Shown one piece after another: positions 33,694 to 45,863 of a stretch of DNA of 64,000 bases. Position numbers and translations under genes: made by a program. The notes under the pieces are model-generated. The model made no database searches and was not told where the DNA came from. It saw only the letters and a program-made list of their open reading frames with translations. Positions within the stretch are counted from its first letter, which is position 1. Each line of letters starts with the position of its first letter. The DNA is from Tetrastigma voinierianum (lineage: Eukaryota; Streptophyta; Magnoliopsida; Vitales; Vitaceae), in NCBI GenBank assembly GCA_016808115.1, contig JAEQBH010004427.1, forward strand, positions 124,001 through 188,000. The letters are read 5' to 3'.

Positions 33694-34430
33694 TGATAGG
33701 GTTAGAAAAATAAAGTTCGTTTGCCTGGGAACTCGAAGAGGCCAGTGACGAAGAATTGAGGCGGGTTATTGAATACTAGGGAGAGGCAATGCGAATTTGG
33801 GCGTTTAGGCGCTTCTGCGCTGACATTGCGAAGCTAACTGGTGCCAGCCCGAATAAAGAACTGACGGAGTTGACACGAAGACCAATTATGGGAAGTCTCG
33901 TGAATCACGAGAAAATAGAATAGTCCTTAATATTATATTATTAGCAAGTCATTAAAATCTCACGATAAGGAAGAAAGACAATATTAGATCGACGTAATCG
34001 GATCACACTGATAAGGAAGGAAGATTATCAAAGTAAATTTAACTCTTTCTATATCCATTATAAATCAGATGTCTCCGATAATAACGAAATACCATCGATG
34101 AGACAAATCTGTCCTTGTAGCTAGTTTGAGCGTTTCTTTATAAATACAAGGCCACCCCATGTCGGTGAAAGATGCACGCAGCGAAAACAGCGCCCGATAC
34201 TAAGCGGTCTCTTTCCTCGGAAGAAGCGGCAGGCATCAGACGACCGCAGGCGAAGCCTCGCCCGACCCACGCCTGGTGCATTTTTGCGGAGGAGCGTGCC
34301 TTGAACTGTATGACCAAGCCTGCGTGATCTGCGATGCAGGCGTCAGCCATCCATTGCCCAACCACAATGACACTTGTCCAGTCCAATGGCTTCGCAGCGT
34401 CCAGGCCAGGTAAGGTTGAAAAAGGCGTCG
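33694..34430 (+). repeat. 3' LTR of Tat-like element 2
   Basis: It starts TGATAGGGTTAG and ends near AAAAAGGCGTCG, 737 bp. It aligns with the 5' LTR throughout with many indels and has the conserved TATA box at 34139-34145. Sequence resumes at 34431 with TTTGATTTTCCTTT of the duplicated host block. Confidence 0.8.
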
Positions 34431-35327
34431 TAGTTTGATTTTCCTTTAAAAAATTTACATTGACTACATATAAGAACATTGTTTAGCTATATTTGATTTT
34501 AAGTATTAAGGAAAAAAGGAAATATCAAAGAAAATGATTTATCATGTTTAGTTTTTTATAAAATCTTTAAAAAATCATATATAGTCAAAGTAGTTTCAGA
34601 TATTTAAAATTAGTTTTAGATATTTAAAATTATTTAATTTTATATTAATGAATTAAAATATATTCAAAATGTAAATAAAAATAATTTATTAAATTTAAAT
34701 TCCTATTTATCATTTTTTTTCTTATGTTTTCCCTTCCAAGAACCAAACATGACATTAATATTGTTATTTCCTTAACGCTTCTCAGGAAGCAAACACAATA
34801 AAGTTAAAAGTTTGTCATTGTGTGGCCTTGACCACGATTTATATGTGTTTTGTTTAGTATGTCGTGTTTGGATTGATTAAGTGGCAAGTAACAATGTTAA
34901 TAAATATTTATATTTTCAATCCATATAACTTGCTTGAAATGCTTCCAGATTGATCAGTTTCATTTTATATAAATTAATATTTGCTTTCGAATTAACTAGT
35001 TTAATATATTATTTGTATTAAATAATGATGAATTATTTATAAATTATATTATTTAAATGATCAATTAATAGCGAGTTAAATGTATTAAATGCTACACGAT
35101 TCTTAATTAAGTCATTATTTAAAGTTATTAATTTTGATATAATTATTAATCATGTGAATTTGTAAAAACAATAAAATACCTAATGCCAAATGAAACACTT
35201 CACCCTTTGGCAGAGGAATTTGTAAATTTGCTACCTAGATGCGCACGTGGAATTTCTAAGTGTAATGTTGAGAAGGTGTCGAATTTCATTTTTTTTGCTA
35301 GGCACGTGGCAGTGGGACACGTAAGCA

Positions 35328-35340
35328 ACGTCACCGATCC
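35328..35340 (+). promoter_or_regulatory. Histone type I promoter element, H4 copy 2
   Basis: ACGTCACCGATCC fits the plant histone type I element, a hexamer ACGTCA fused to a reverse octamer (ACGTCANCGATCC...), which drives S-phase expression. It lies about 250 bp before the ATG. Nearby are CACGTGGC and GACACGTA G-box-like sites, an E2F-like TCCCGCCC at 35462-35469 and a TATA box TATAAAT at 35492-35498. Confidence 0.75.
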
Positions 35341-35575
35341 TAAACAACATACGGGCCGTCGATCTTCTCCTTATCAACGTTTTAGATTCTCTTAAAAAAC
35401 GCTACACGGATCGAACCTCAAAGCCGTCAGATCAAGTTGTGAATCTAACGACCGCCATCAATCCCGCCCAAATTCGAAACCAAAAATTCTCTATAAATTT
35501 CTTGCTCCACGCTTCACCTTCAGTACCAATCTCAAGATCTGACATCTCAATACTAACCCTAGATAGCTGCGAACG

Positions 35576-35893
35576 ATGTCAGGCCGTGGAAAGGGAGGCA
35601 AAGGGCTGGGCAAGGGTGGTGCGAAGCGTCACCGGAGTTCTCTCTTTCCTTATGGACAACCAGGCATCACAGAAGCCGGCGATCCGACGTTAGCTAGGAG
35701 AGGTGTGAAGAGAATCAGTGGATTGATCTACGAGAAGAAACCAGAGGCGTTCTGAAGATTTTTCTTGGAAAACGTTATCCGCGATGCTGTGACGTATACT
35801 GGGCACGCCAGGAGGAAGACGGTGACCACTCATGGACGTTGTATACTCTCTCAAGAGGCAGGGGAAGGACTCTTTTACGGCTTCGGCGGCTGA
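35576..35893 (+). pseudogene. Histone H4 copy 2, frameshifted
   Basis: It starts [20 protein letters not shown] (ATG at 35576), exactly the H4 N-terminal tail, then shifts frame. In the following reading frames KRISGLIYE, FLENVIRDAVTYT, HARRKTVTT and finally YGFGG before TGA at 35891-35893 can be recognised. Residues 21-40 are scrambled by substitutions and indels, and at least five more indels lie downstream. Unlike copy 3 both ends (intact tail and terminal Gly-Gly) survive. There is no intron, as usual for plant H4. The promoter looks intact. As given it encodes only a 20-residue H4 tail before missense. Sequence error is a possible alternative to true decay. Confidence 0.88.
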
Positions 35894-36131
35894 AGAGTTT
35901 ATCTCTGGTTTTGGCTCTCTCTTTTACCCCTATTTTGGCGAAATTCGGCATTTAGATTTTTCGCCATTTTCTTGGTCAATCAGCAGCCATTGCTGGCTAT
36001 TTATGCAGGATTGAATACTAAGCTAACTTCTGATCACAATGGGGAAACAATGGAGATTATAATATGTGAATTCTAAGAACTTTGCTTACGATTTAGATAT
36101 GAGAGATTTTATTTACACTCCATCCATTTCA

Positions 36132-36203
36132 CTATACATCCCATTACATCCCATTAGTGAGATGGGGTGTAAAAATGGATTGTGTGTGATATGGGGTGTA
36201 TAG
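36132..36203. repeat. Small foldback insertion in the H4 copy 2 3' flank
   Basis: CTATACATCCCAT at 36132-36144 pairs with ATGGGGTGTATAG at 36191-36203 (one mismatch). The roughly 100-bp segment around them (about 36105-36210) is absent from the corresponding position in copy 2 near 60260. It looks like a tiny MITE-like or hairpin insertion. Confidence 0.6.
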
Positions 36204-37566
36204 AGAAATCTTCAGGGGATTTAAATGTTGACTAGTTACAATATTAAAAAATTTTCTTTGTTCTGAAAGACAAGATGATAAAGATGAACGCGTTTTGATG
36301 CCTGTTTGTTGACGGTTTTTTAAAACTGTTTTTGTTTTCAAAAACAAGGGTGAACAAGGAAAATATTTCTATAGAAATTATTCTTACGGCTTACCATGGT
36401 CCTTACATTTTATATGGGTCTGATCTGGCCCAACTATTTGGGCTTTTGAGGTGGTTCGGTCCTCTTAGGCCTAGTGCAGGGCCCGGCCGTAGGTTTCTGA
36501 TTTGAAGATAAAATTTGCCTCATTATCTCCAAAAATAAATTCAGGATCTCCAAATTTAAATAGGATGTTTGAAGATAAAAATTTGTTTTAGTATCTCTAT
36601 ATATTAATAAGATGGAGTCTTTTCCTAAACTAATATAAATTTTAAAAAAAATTTACCAAAAAAAAAAAAAAACTAAAATAGTTTGAAAAATAAAATTAAA
36701 AATTTTAAGTTAATGTTGTAGTTAGTGATGAGTGTTAACTTAAAAAGTTTTAATGTTGTAGTTAGTGATTATGATATTAAATTATTAACATAAAATTTTT
36801 GTTATTATATTCAGTGATTGATGTGATGAAAACATATGAGTATTATTTTGGCTTTCAACTTATTTGTAATTTTATAAAATAAAAATTAACTTATATTTGT
36901 GGCATTAGCTTATTTCAACTTATTTTTTAACTTATATTTGGCTTTCAACTTCTTTATTAGGGCCCCTTTTTTTTGTATTTGTAAAATATCAATATCAAGC
37001 CATTTTGATAGGTCTCTCCAAATAATTTATTATAAGATATTTACAATTGTAAAAAATACTATTGGCTTCAAAAAAGATTAACCAACATATAACATTAGAA
37101 AATACTTATCAGTTATCATATGTAATGTGGATGCCGTGGCAAACCCCTAAAATATAATGGGAGGGAAAGTATTTTCAAGGGAGCATTGTAACACAGTTAA
37201 GTATTTTGTTTCCAACCATTAATTCTCATTATAAACAATTTTTTTTAAAAAGTTTTAGGTTGGCATTTGACCCCTAGGCAGTAGGCACATTCTAGGCCCG
37301 TCAGTGTGGATGTTACATTTATCTTATGCAAATTCATAGGCCAAAGAAATGAGATAAGCTTCACATTATAAATGTATAATAACCAAATCCTTTTCTACAT
37401 AAATACTATTTAACTGAATGGAATGGTATCTCATGAGTTAGCGCCCATTTATTAGAATAAGTTTTGACGCATGAATGTTGAAATTTTCAGTATGGGATAT
37501 CACAAATCTACCTATTGTTGCATCTAAACGTTGGAATAGTAATTAACTAATTATACTTTAGTCTAT

Positions 37567-40500
37567 CTTAATAATTCGATCGATTTAGTAGATATTAATT
37601 GTTTGAGTTGATATTTAAGCGTGTTTTATAAGTTAAGATGATCTATATTTATATAATGTAAAGTTTTAATACATGTTTGGTATGAGATATAACCGTCACA
37701 TACATGTTAATGTGATGTACTCGTTATGTTTCGTAGAGTTACGAGTTAAACGAAAAACCTTATCTATGGAGCGAAAGCAGAATAGACCTCTACATTGATG
37801 TCGAGATTAGTTTTGATAGCATTTATAATAGCTACGATCGATTATATAGATATTATCGGGTTTGAACGGATCATTTATGGCTTTTAAAATACGTGTACTA
37901 AGTTAGGATGAACTTCATTACTTATATGATCTGTAGGCTTTCTAACATTGGATGTGAGATGTAGCATCGCAGCCCACGTATGGGCACAACATTCGTTGGG
38001 TCCATGGGGTGTAGGGCTAAGCGTAATGGAAGTCGAATCGAGTTAAGGTTAATCTCTTATACAATTTATAACTACCTGTCATAATCATGTAGATATTGTC
38101 TATTTTGAGTGATGATCATAGCGGTTTTAAAGCAGCGTCGTAAGTTGAGGAAGGCTACGTATTTATATAGTTCAGGAAAATTCATACTCTTATTAGATGT
38201 GGGATGTAATGATATTTCTGTCTGAAATCTGATGTCATACCGTTGTGTCCCAGCCGGATTATTGGGTTAGATGGACCCAACGCCTTCGGGGCAATGAAGC
38301 GTCACACTGGCGTCGGGGTTGGGGATTGGCTTTGATACCATTTGTAATGATTCGACTTACCCATGTAGAATATAGTTCACGTTGGGCTAGGGATTCTTCT
38401 GACTTTAAGCAGTTTATAAGGTTGAGGAAGAATCAAAATACTTATATAGCGTAGGGAACTTTAACACTGTTGGCGTGGGATGTGATAAACCTTTCTCTGT
38501 ATGCAAACCTGATGCCCTCCATTGTATCCCTTGAGATTAGGATCAAACAAACAAGCGCTCGGCTGGGGGCTAGCAGTGGGCCCCACAGCGAGACCGGATC
38601 GACTTTGATCTTGTTGCCAACGACCCGCCTGGTGCAGATATTATGCCTTTGGGCTCAGGCCTCTTATGATGACTTTCAGCGTTTATTAGGTTGAGAGTAG
38701 CCCCTGCTTGTGGCGCTGATCCGGGGTGTCAGTTGATAACTCCGTCTGACACGCGAGGAAATCCTACATGTCTCATGTCATGAGCGCATCATGTCGCAAA
38801 ATGGCGAAGCGCAGGCTACACGTCATGCTCATAAAATGCATATTTTATACAAAAGAATTTATTTACAATTGTATTTAATTCTGATTTACTCCTTGAAAAA
38901 TGGTCTCTAAATACGAGAATTTTACAAAAAAAACAGAAAATACAAGATGAGGCCGATTTGGCTGCATTTCTCCGCCTCTAAGGTCCCGGATCGTCCATCC
39001 CCCGAGTGTATCTTGGTACTGAAAATATAGTCCCCACGTGGGGTGTGAGGCCAGAAACCCGGTAGTGGATTCCCTCTTGGGTTACTCATTTAGTCTGATG
39101 CGTGGCGCACACATTCAACATCTTAATATATAAACAATCCGTATATTATGAAATTGTCCGCCACATCATGTTATTCATTTCTGATATCGCATAAAGCAGC
39201 TCAGCGTAGAATTTCAGGCACAACCGACGGTTCGATCTTGGAGCGACCTGATTTCAATAAGCGTATTATTTTAAGTAGCGATATGGCAATGTGTGTTCGA
39301 GCAAATCGCGCCCAAGCCGGTCAGGTGAATTTCATCGAAACACTACAGGGTTCTTAACTCGGTCCAAAGCTTTTGGGCCAGAACACGACCATCAGGCCTC
39401 GACAAATCCTATCCATTACTACCATAGCCGCCAAGCGAGAAGTAAGCCAGTGGGAGAAAAGCCACTTACTTTTAGGAGTTCAATGAAACTCCACTAAAGC
39501 CAGAATCCACCGCGTTTGTCCTCTTAGGTGGCCAGAGCAGAGCTCTCTCCTTCTTGTCGCGAAGAATCGAATGGTCGGATCATTCTGAAGCGCAGAGGAA
39601 GGAAGGGGAAATTTCTGCTAGAAATGGGGATCAGGGCTATCTGGATCTTGGCACTCTTTCCTCACTTGCATTTCCACTTTTCTTTTGTTTCTTTTCCGTT
39701 TCTCTTTCTTTTCTCTTTCATTTTCTCCCCACTTTACTCCCCATTCTCCTCATTTCTCCTTTATCTTCCCTTCTCTCTCCTCCTTTTTGGAGCACATCCC
39801 ACATCCGGTCGAAATTTCCTCCTTTTCACTCCTGTATTGTGTGGTATCAATTCATTTTCGTTTCTTTTTTATTCTTAGTCTCTTTTTTATGACGTCATTG
39901 CTGAAACCGATGTAGTATGGATCTCTATGTGTCCTCATGAGGACATGAAAATGGTTGGCATTGGTCTCTCCTCACGTGGCAGCCCTCCCCAATCCTGCCA
40001 TGGCGTCACTACGTTCTTAGTGTGTCATCAGGCATACCAGCGCCTCGAAAAGTAATTTCAGGCCATCTCGAATCGGCGAATTCAACGTAGTAGCTAGATT
40101 TAGCGAGACGATTAAGCGGTGAAGTCCGTTTAGTCATCAGAGATAAGAAAATTCCGGATTTTGGCCAGAAATTACCATTTATCCTTCCTTCTTAGAAATC
40201 TGGATTTTAGGGGTCTCACACTACTTATATAGTATTATGAACTTTCTCCTGTATCCAGTGTAGTATGTGACAAGCAACCCCCATGCAGATACAATATCCT
40301 CGTTGTGTCCCATGGGATTACAGGGCCCATCGGGGTTATGAATCGACTTTGATACTATTTGTAACAATCCAACCCAACCATGTAAATGTTATCCACTTCG
40401 GGCCTAAGGTGCCCTCGTAGTGAGAGAAACTCATACTTATATAGTTCTAGGAACTTTCTCTCATATCCGATGTGAGATGTGACAAACACCCTCATGAAGA

Positions 40501-40680
40501 TACAACGTCTCGTCTTATCATTGGGATTGTGAAATTTAAGTGTTAAGCAGCAAATGCAATTACGTAGACAGACTCCCACATTAAGGTTAGGGATTGACTT
40601 TTATACCATTTATAACGACTCAACCCAACCATACAAACATAACGTCCTCGTTGTGTCCTATAAGATTGTGGATCGATAAA
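37567..40680 (-). mobile_element. Tandem TRIM-like array A (about 7 LTRs, interrupted by solo LTR 3)
   Basis: LTR-like units start (plus-strand TGTAATGACC or variant) at about 37567, 37824, 38067, 38343, 38612, 40360 and 40610. Spacing is roughly 240-276 bp once solo LTR 3 is discounted. Each unit end, such as GATGTGAGATGTGACA at 40484, precedes an internal segment closing with TTTGATACCATT, the reverse complement of a TGGTATCA-type tRNA primer site. The order is therefore LTR-internal-LTR-internal on the minus strand. The left units are the most decayed. The last LTR is truncated near 40680. Confidence 0.7.
38709..40220. mobile_element. Solo LTR 3, inserted in TRIM array A
   Basis: It starts TGTGGCGCTGATCCGGGG at 38709 and ends GGGTCTCACA at 40220, 1512 bp. 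Flanks CTGCT (38704-38708) and CTACT (40221-40225) form a one-mismatch 5-bp target duplication. The interior resembles solo LTRs 1 and 2 in order: a block near 39030-39110 with CCCCACGTGGGG, a pyrimidine-rich zone at 39640-39880 and CTAGATTTAGCGAGACGATTA near 40095. It splits one TRIM LTR whose two halves resume exactly across it. ORFs in the pyrimidine zone are chance. Confidence 0.82.
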
Positions 40681-41451
40681 TTCGAGCCTGCAGCATTATT
40701 GAGAGATATTGTTGTCTTTTCCCCCTTCTTGGCCTTAGAGTGTTTTTAGAAGCCAAGTGTATGTTAACGAGGTGGCTAAGTGGAGGGTGAAGATGGCCTT
40801 TGAGAAAATTATTTTAGGGTATAAAAGGCAAGATATGCATTTCTTGGAGAGGAGGTTACCCCAAATAGGAGAGAGAAAAAGAGAGGAAGAGATTGTGTCT
40901 TGGAAAGGAAAAAAGGGAAAATGATGGAAGAGAAGAAAAAAGGAGACTTGAAAGCTTGAAGTGGAGAAATTGAGAGAAATAAGGTAAGTTTTTGTCATTT
41001 CCATTATTATTTATTGTTTTCCTCAGTTTTTTTTATATACATTTTGAGCATATTTTCATTTTATTTGAGTAGAATAACTTTGTTTTCCTTCTTGATTTAT
41101 GTTTCTAGTCATTTTCAACATCATTTAGTATTTTCAGCCAATTTTCGACTAAAATTTCTAGATTCTAGTCATTTTTCGATCAAGATTCCTAGATTTTGTC
41201 TTCTTATCACCCTAAAGTTTTCTCATCCATTAGTTCATTAGTTTACTCTAAATTAGCCTAATCAATGCAACTCGTGGTTATTGATTCAACCCATTTATAA
41301 GCTCAAACCAAGCCTTAACCCACAAACTAACTTTTGAACCCACAATTAGGCTTGATCCATTCATATGCCAAGCCTCACACACACACAGATACACCTTCAT
41401 ACGTACTATCATTTCTCACTCACTCACACACCCTCCCATACACCCTCACAT

Positions 41452-42449
41452 TGTTAGATATATCTTGTAAATAGAACAGCCAGAATTGTGACAGACAATT
41501 AACACGTTCGATTGAAAACGGTTTCAAAACTTAAATCAGTATGTGGAATTGTTTGCGGAAAACGGAACAAGTTAAAGTGTCGGAACCTATTTGCGAGATC
41601 CAAGTCTGTGTTGGACACAATCTCCTGAAGGCAAATATTGCCCTGCATAATGGTGAGGAAGATGAAGTCGTCTCCCAGGATGAAATGATCTCCCAACAGT
41701 AAGAAAGCACTTCCTTTGTTGGTTGTCGAACCCGAACTGTGCAGAACTCAGTCTCTCTCTCAAACGTGAATATGAACGGATGAAAAATGAATGCAAAATG
41801 AGAGAATGTGTGGCACATTTATAGACTGCTCATGACGTTGAATGCAATCATGAAGCTTGGCTAGGTCGTGGCCCCAGTGAGACATAGTGAGTATGCGTGA
41901 AGAAGAAGGTGTCCATTCGATTCAGCCAGTGTCGAGGAGCACATTTGCGAGATCAAGTCTTGTGTTGGACACAATCTCCTTAAGAAAATATTGCCCTCAT
42001 GTGGTGCTTCGAGGAAACAAGTTTAAAAGAAAAATTAGGTTATACATCAGAACGACCCAGGGTTCGGTGGGGGAGCGAGGGCGCGTGCGCGTGTGGTGAC
42101 AAGCGTGTTGAGTCATCACCTTCCTACTTGGGTGCTTAGCCAGGGCCCAAACCAAACTACAAGGTAGGTGTATATATACCCTTTAAAGTCTTGTTCCCAT
42201 CCAGATGTAGGACACAAGCTTTTTCTAAAACTTAAACCTTTAATAACCATTTCAAAGGGGTGATGTTTGGGCAATTTCTAATTCACTCATTATACCAATG
42301 GTTTTGAGCAACTCAATATATAGATTTTCATCTCCTCCGCTAAGAGAAGAGCATTCCCATGTGGATCCATTGAAAAAGGTTTGTGGGACCCATTGTAATT
42401 TTAGCTCAAAGATAGTTAATTTATTGTGCTCAAACCCATTTTTCCAACA
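41452..42449 (-). repeat. 3' LTR of the Copia element (left)
   Basis: Termini TGTTAG...CCAACA, 998 bp. It shares with the right LTR long segments such as CAAGTCTGTGTTGGACACAA, TGGATGAAAAATGAATGCAA and AGAATGTGTGGC. It is about 125 bp longer than its partner because of an extra stretch around 41900-42110 that partly repeats LTR text (TTGTGTTGGACACAATCTCC). Confidence 0.9.
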
Positions 42450-43049
42450 ATCCCTCACATGAATGAAATTGACTGAAATTAATGCGAATGACATGCTAAC
42501 ACTTAGAGAGAGAGAGTTCAGTTGGAAATTTTCTGTATAGAGGAAGGTAGCTTGTGGCCTTGAACCCTCCCTTGTGAAATGCTATTGGGGTTACTGATTG
42601 ATCAATGAACATGATGTCTTGAACTGTTCAATCATGTGTGTAAACCAAAACAATAAAATTCACGCATAATCTTTCCTAACATAGTTAGTTTCTCAGTTGT
42701 GTTCATTTTGGCTTTGAGCGATTCTGGTTTCATACAGGTGCTCTAAATCCGAATTTAGCCTTTATCATTCTCATAGAACCGGCCCAGTTCTCACTCACAT
42801 AGGTGATTTTTATGGAAGGTGATACCCATACTCCACTTGTCTTTAACGAGATATAAGAATCATTAAAACGTGACTTACTGCATTTATATTGCCGAGCATC
42901 ACTATTCGATTATAGGAATGAGTAGGAATTTGTTCTCCGTAGTGATCATCAATAAGGTTGCACAAAATTCGATTGTCCCTTTGAACCTAGATCTTGGGAT
43001 CTCTGGTCATTTGGGATTGGGTTGAATTCATCGACTCTTTAGTGTATAG

Positions 43050-43419
43050 GCTTTAAACCCATTCCCTCGATGATTTACTTACTTGCTCTGTAGTTAAACC
43101 TTTGAAGTTTAAAAAGGATCATAATGTTCTCTTTTGACCTTATGTATTCAATGGTCATAATACCATTAGAGAGAAGTTGTCTTACGGTATTATGTCTTCG
43201 ATGAATATGTTAAGACTTACCTTTATATATATGACTATGTGCTCTTCCAATTGCTGATTGACTATCGCAATGAATGCAGATAGCAAGCACATGTTGTGGC
43301 CATATTGGAATATCTTCTAAGAAATGACGAAGCCACTATGCTTCTTCACTAGCTTTATCTAGTGCAATAAACTCAGATTCCATCGTGGATCTAGCAATGC
43401 CGCGTTTGCTTGAAGATTT
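43050..43419 (-). pseudogene. Copia RNase H remnant
   Basis: The minus strand reads KRGIARSTMESEFIALDKAS, then EEA, a stop, WLRHFLEDIP, then ICIHCDSQSAIGRAHSH and HIHRRHNTVRQLLSNGIMT. The D in CDSQSAI and the E in STMESEF are the expected active-site residues of the Copia RNase H. It is the C-terminal domain of the polyprotein and degrades RNA in the hybrid. One or more stops inactivate it. Confidence 0.8.
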
Positions 43420-43838
43420 CAGGAGCACCGCTCACCACCCAGTAAATAGATAGCCACTTATGGACTTGAGTCTTTGGTGTCGGATATCGGTCGGCGTCAC
43501 GGTATCCTTCAGAAATGCTGCTTTGGATATTTTTAGTAGTGCAATCCATAGTTTGGGTGTATGACTAAATTCCTCAAAACTCTAACTATTGCACCTTCAA
43601 TGAATGGGACTGGATTACTTGTGTATCTGCTCAATTTGCGACGATTAAGCTATGTACGAGGCAAGGAGTGCAGTTCATGACATACATGTTGCCTATTGCT
43701 TGTACATATTCTTGTTGGCGGCTTTTGCCATTCTTTTGGATAGATGTAGATTTACATCTACGAGGTGTTCTCATTGAATTCTTATCTTCATTTTGTTTTA
43801 AATTTCTTGAGGAATTTTCTCAATGTATGTGATTGAGA

Positions 43839-44639
43839 TTAAATTAGTCCATCGATGTTTTGGAGATCTTTATCCCAAGTATAACATTCGGCAACACCTA
43901 AGTCTTTCATATCAAACTTGTTGAACATTTCCTTGGTAGTTTTAATGATTTCATTATTGCTACCCATAATGAGTAAATCATCAACATAGAGACAAATAAT
44001 GACAAATCCACGTTCGGTGTTCTTAACATATACACATTTGTCACACTCGTTGATTTTGAATCCATTTGTTATCATTACATTGTCAAATTTCTCATGCCAC
44101 TACATTGGTGCTTGCTTTAATCCATAAAGGGATTTCACAAACCGACAAACTTTCTTTTCTTGACCTGGAACAATAAACCCTTCGGGTTGTTCCATGTAAA
44201 TTTCTTCATCCAAGTCACCATTTAAGAAAGCTGTCTTTACATCCATTTGATGTATCTCGAATTGTGTATAGGCTGCGATAGCTATTAACATTAGAATGGA
44301 TGATATTCTTGTTCTTGTGGCATTATCAAAATAGTCAGGCCTTCCTTTTGCTTGTAACCTTTGATAACTTGGTCGACTTTATATTATCAATAGATCCATC
44401 TGCTTTCATTGTCTTCTTGAATATCCATTTTATATCCTAGGGTTTGAACACGGTGGAAGATCCACTAGTTCCCATGTATGATTTTGTAAGATGGATTCTA
44501 CTTCATCGGTTATAGCCTCTTTCAACATGGAGCTTCGAGGATGGCTGCGACACGGCTTCATGCCGGGAATCATCTTTCTGGAATGCGTTGGAAAATGCGG
44601 ACCAAAAGATTTTGACGTTCTAGTTCTTTGATGCGTCAC
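43839..44639 (-). pseudogene. Copia reverse transcriptase remnant
   Basis: Three minus-strand pieces make up the domain. The piece at 44639-44430 has KEAITDEVESILQNHTWELV and DLPP, the N-terminal start of RVT_2. The piece at 44291-44100 has FEIHQMDVKTAFLNGDLDEE, IYMEQPEGF and VKSLYGLKQAP, where D in QMDVKTAF is the first catalytic acid. The piece at 44075-43839 has VIICLYVDDLLIMG with the catalytic Y-V-D-D box, then NKFDMKDLGVA. Frameshifts separate them. The motifs themselves are intact, so the decay is mostly by indel. Confidence 0.9.
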
Positions 44640-44899
44640 AGGTACATCATCATCTTGTTGGCCTTGACTCTTGCCTGTGCAATATCATAGGTTCTTTTAC
44701 TTGAGTTGACTCTGTGTGGATTTGTAAGGAAATACATTTTCAAGAAAGATGCATTCCTTGATTCGATAATAGCTTTAGCATGCATATCGATAATTTCGAT
44801 TTATGAATCGAGGAAAGCGATATGCCTTACTATTATGTGCATATCCAGTGAAAACCTGATCAAGCTGTTTTGGTCATATTTTAACCTTTTAGGTATGGG

Positions 44900-45840
44900 T
44901 ACCTTCTTTGTAAACACCCCCACACTTTTAAATATTTATAAGAAGGTCTTTGACCTTTCCACAACTCATAGGGGGATTTATTGGTTTTCTTGTGAGGTAT
45001 TCGGTTGAGAATATAATTTTCGGAAAAAGATTGCTTACCCCTAAATTTTGAGGTAGTCTAGAACTTAGCAATCAGTACAACCCCATTTCTTCAAAGGTGA
45101 ATAGGGTGCGGTCGTTTAGTGTATTATACCATGTTGTGAACAAAAATCACCAAAAGGTGCTTCCTATTCACCACCTCTATCACTTCTTATTACCTTGATT
45201 TTTCTATCAAGTTGGTTCTCCACCTCATTCTTGAAATGTTGAAATATTTCCAATGCCTCATCTTTACTTCTCAATAAGTAAACATAACAGTATATTGTGC
45301 AATCATCAATTAATGTAAGAAAATATTTCTTACCACCTCTCGTTTGAATAAATTTCAGATCACATATATCCGAATGTATTAATTCTAGAGGTTCACTACT
45401 TCTTTCAATTGATTGGAATGAAGTTCTTACTGCAGTTTAGATTCACACAAATCTCACATTTATGATTTGGATCTATTTGAAGTACAGGCAACATTCCATA
45501 TTAATTAATTTGCAATGTAGCTCATAATTAACATGTCCTAGTCTACCATGCCACACATTTGAAAGATTCAAGCATATAAGTAGAGAAGAGCGTGTTCTTT
45601 TTATTGATATTCTTAATAGGAGAGTCTGGCTTGATCATTACATTCATTTTGAAACTGCAAATTGCTCATGTACCCCTTTCCCACATACATCCCATTTGGA
45701 TGAGGATGAAGTTATGCAGAGACAAACACAACTTGAAGCCCTTCTTACTCAACAATGATCGGACACTAGATTCTTTCGAATTTACGCGCATGCAACACAT
45801 GTCATTGAGAGTAAGTTCGCTGGAATGTCCTTCTTGATAC
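44900..45840 (-). pseudogene. Copia integrase remnant
   Basis: The minus strand from about 45770 has the pre-integrase segment with KKGFKLCLSLHNFILI and a TYMLESF region. It continues to PVLQIDPNHKCEIC (zinc-binding C-x2-C, about 45470), then TFGYM-type text where intact copies read HSDICDL, and KIKVIR-like text near 45200. Many stops. The region 44640-44900 carries only fragments of the integrase C-terminus. Confidence 0.65.
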
Positions 45841-45863
45841 TACCTTCTCATGGCCCTTGACCC

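Larger units (their letters stand above)
22912..34430 (+). mobile_element. Tat-like Ty3/Gypsy retrotransposon 2 (11.5 kb, decayed)
   Basis: The order on the plus strand is 5' LTR (22912-23679), primer-binding site, gag, RT with a YIDD box, RNase H, a second archaeal-type RNase H, integrase, purine-rich tract, 85-bp tandem repeats, antisense ORF region, polypurine tract and 3' LTR (33694-34430). The extra RNase H is diagnostic of the Tat lineage. The duplicate locus at about 58795 is unfilled (GAATATGTTTGATTTTCC). Flanks TGTTG and TAGTT are at best a decayed target duplication. Many stops and indels make it defective. Confidence 0.85.
34431..37560. repeat. Segmental duplication copy 1, block d (H4 locus and flanks)
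   Basis: The block is collinear with 58796-61696 and 63069-63197. Landmarks are AGAACATTGTTTAGCTATAT, ATGTTTTCCCTT, the whole H4 promoter, H4 itself, GGGGAAACAATGGAGATTAT downstream, TTAGGTTGGCATTTGACCCC and GAATGGAATGGTATCTCATG. The part 36210-37560 is AT-rich noncoding. Copy 2 carries extra insertions listed separately. Confidence 0.9.

Noticed and set aside
37567..38720. Cassandra-type TRIM carrying 5S rRNA sequence
   Set aside because: Checked the TRIM-like LTRs for 5S A-box, intermediate-element and C-box text and saw none, so these are a different TRIM family.
39528..39915. Overlapping plus-strand ORFs of 76-116 codons, apparently membrane-protein-like
   Set aside because: Pyrimidine-rich zone of solo LTR 3. 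Open in all three frames with Phe/Ser/Leu bias, and the same zone occurs in solo LTRs 1 and 2.
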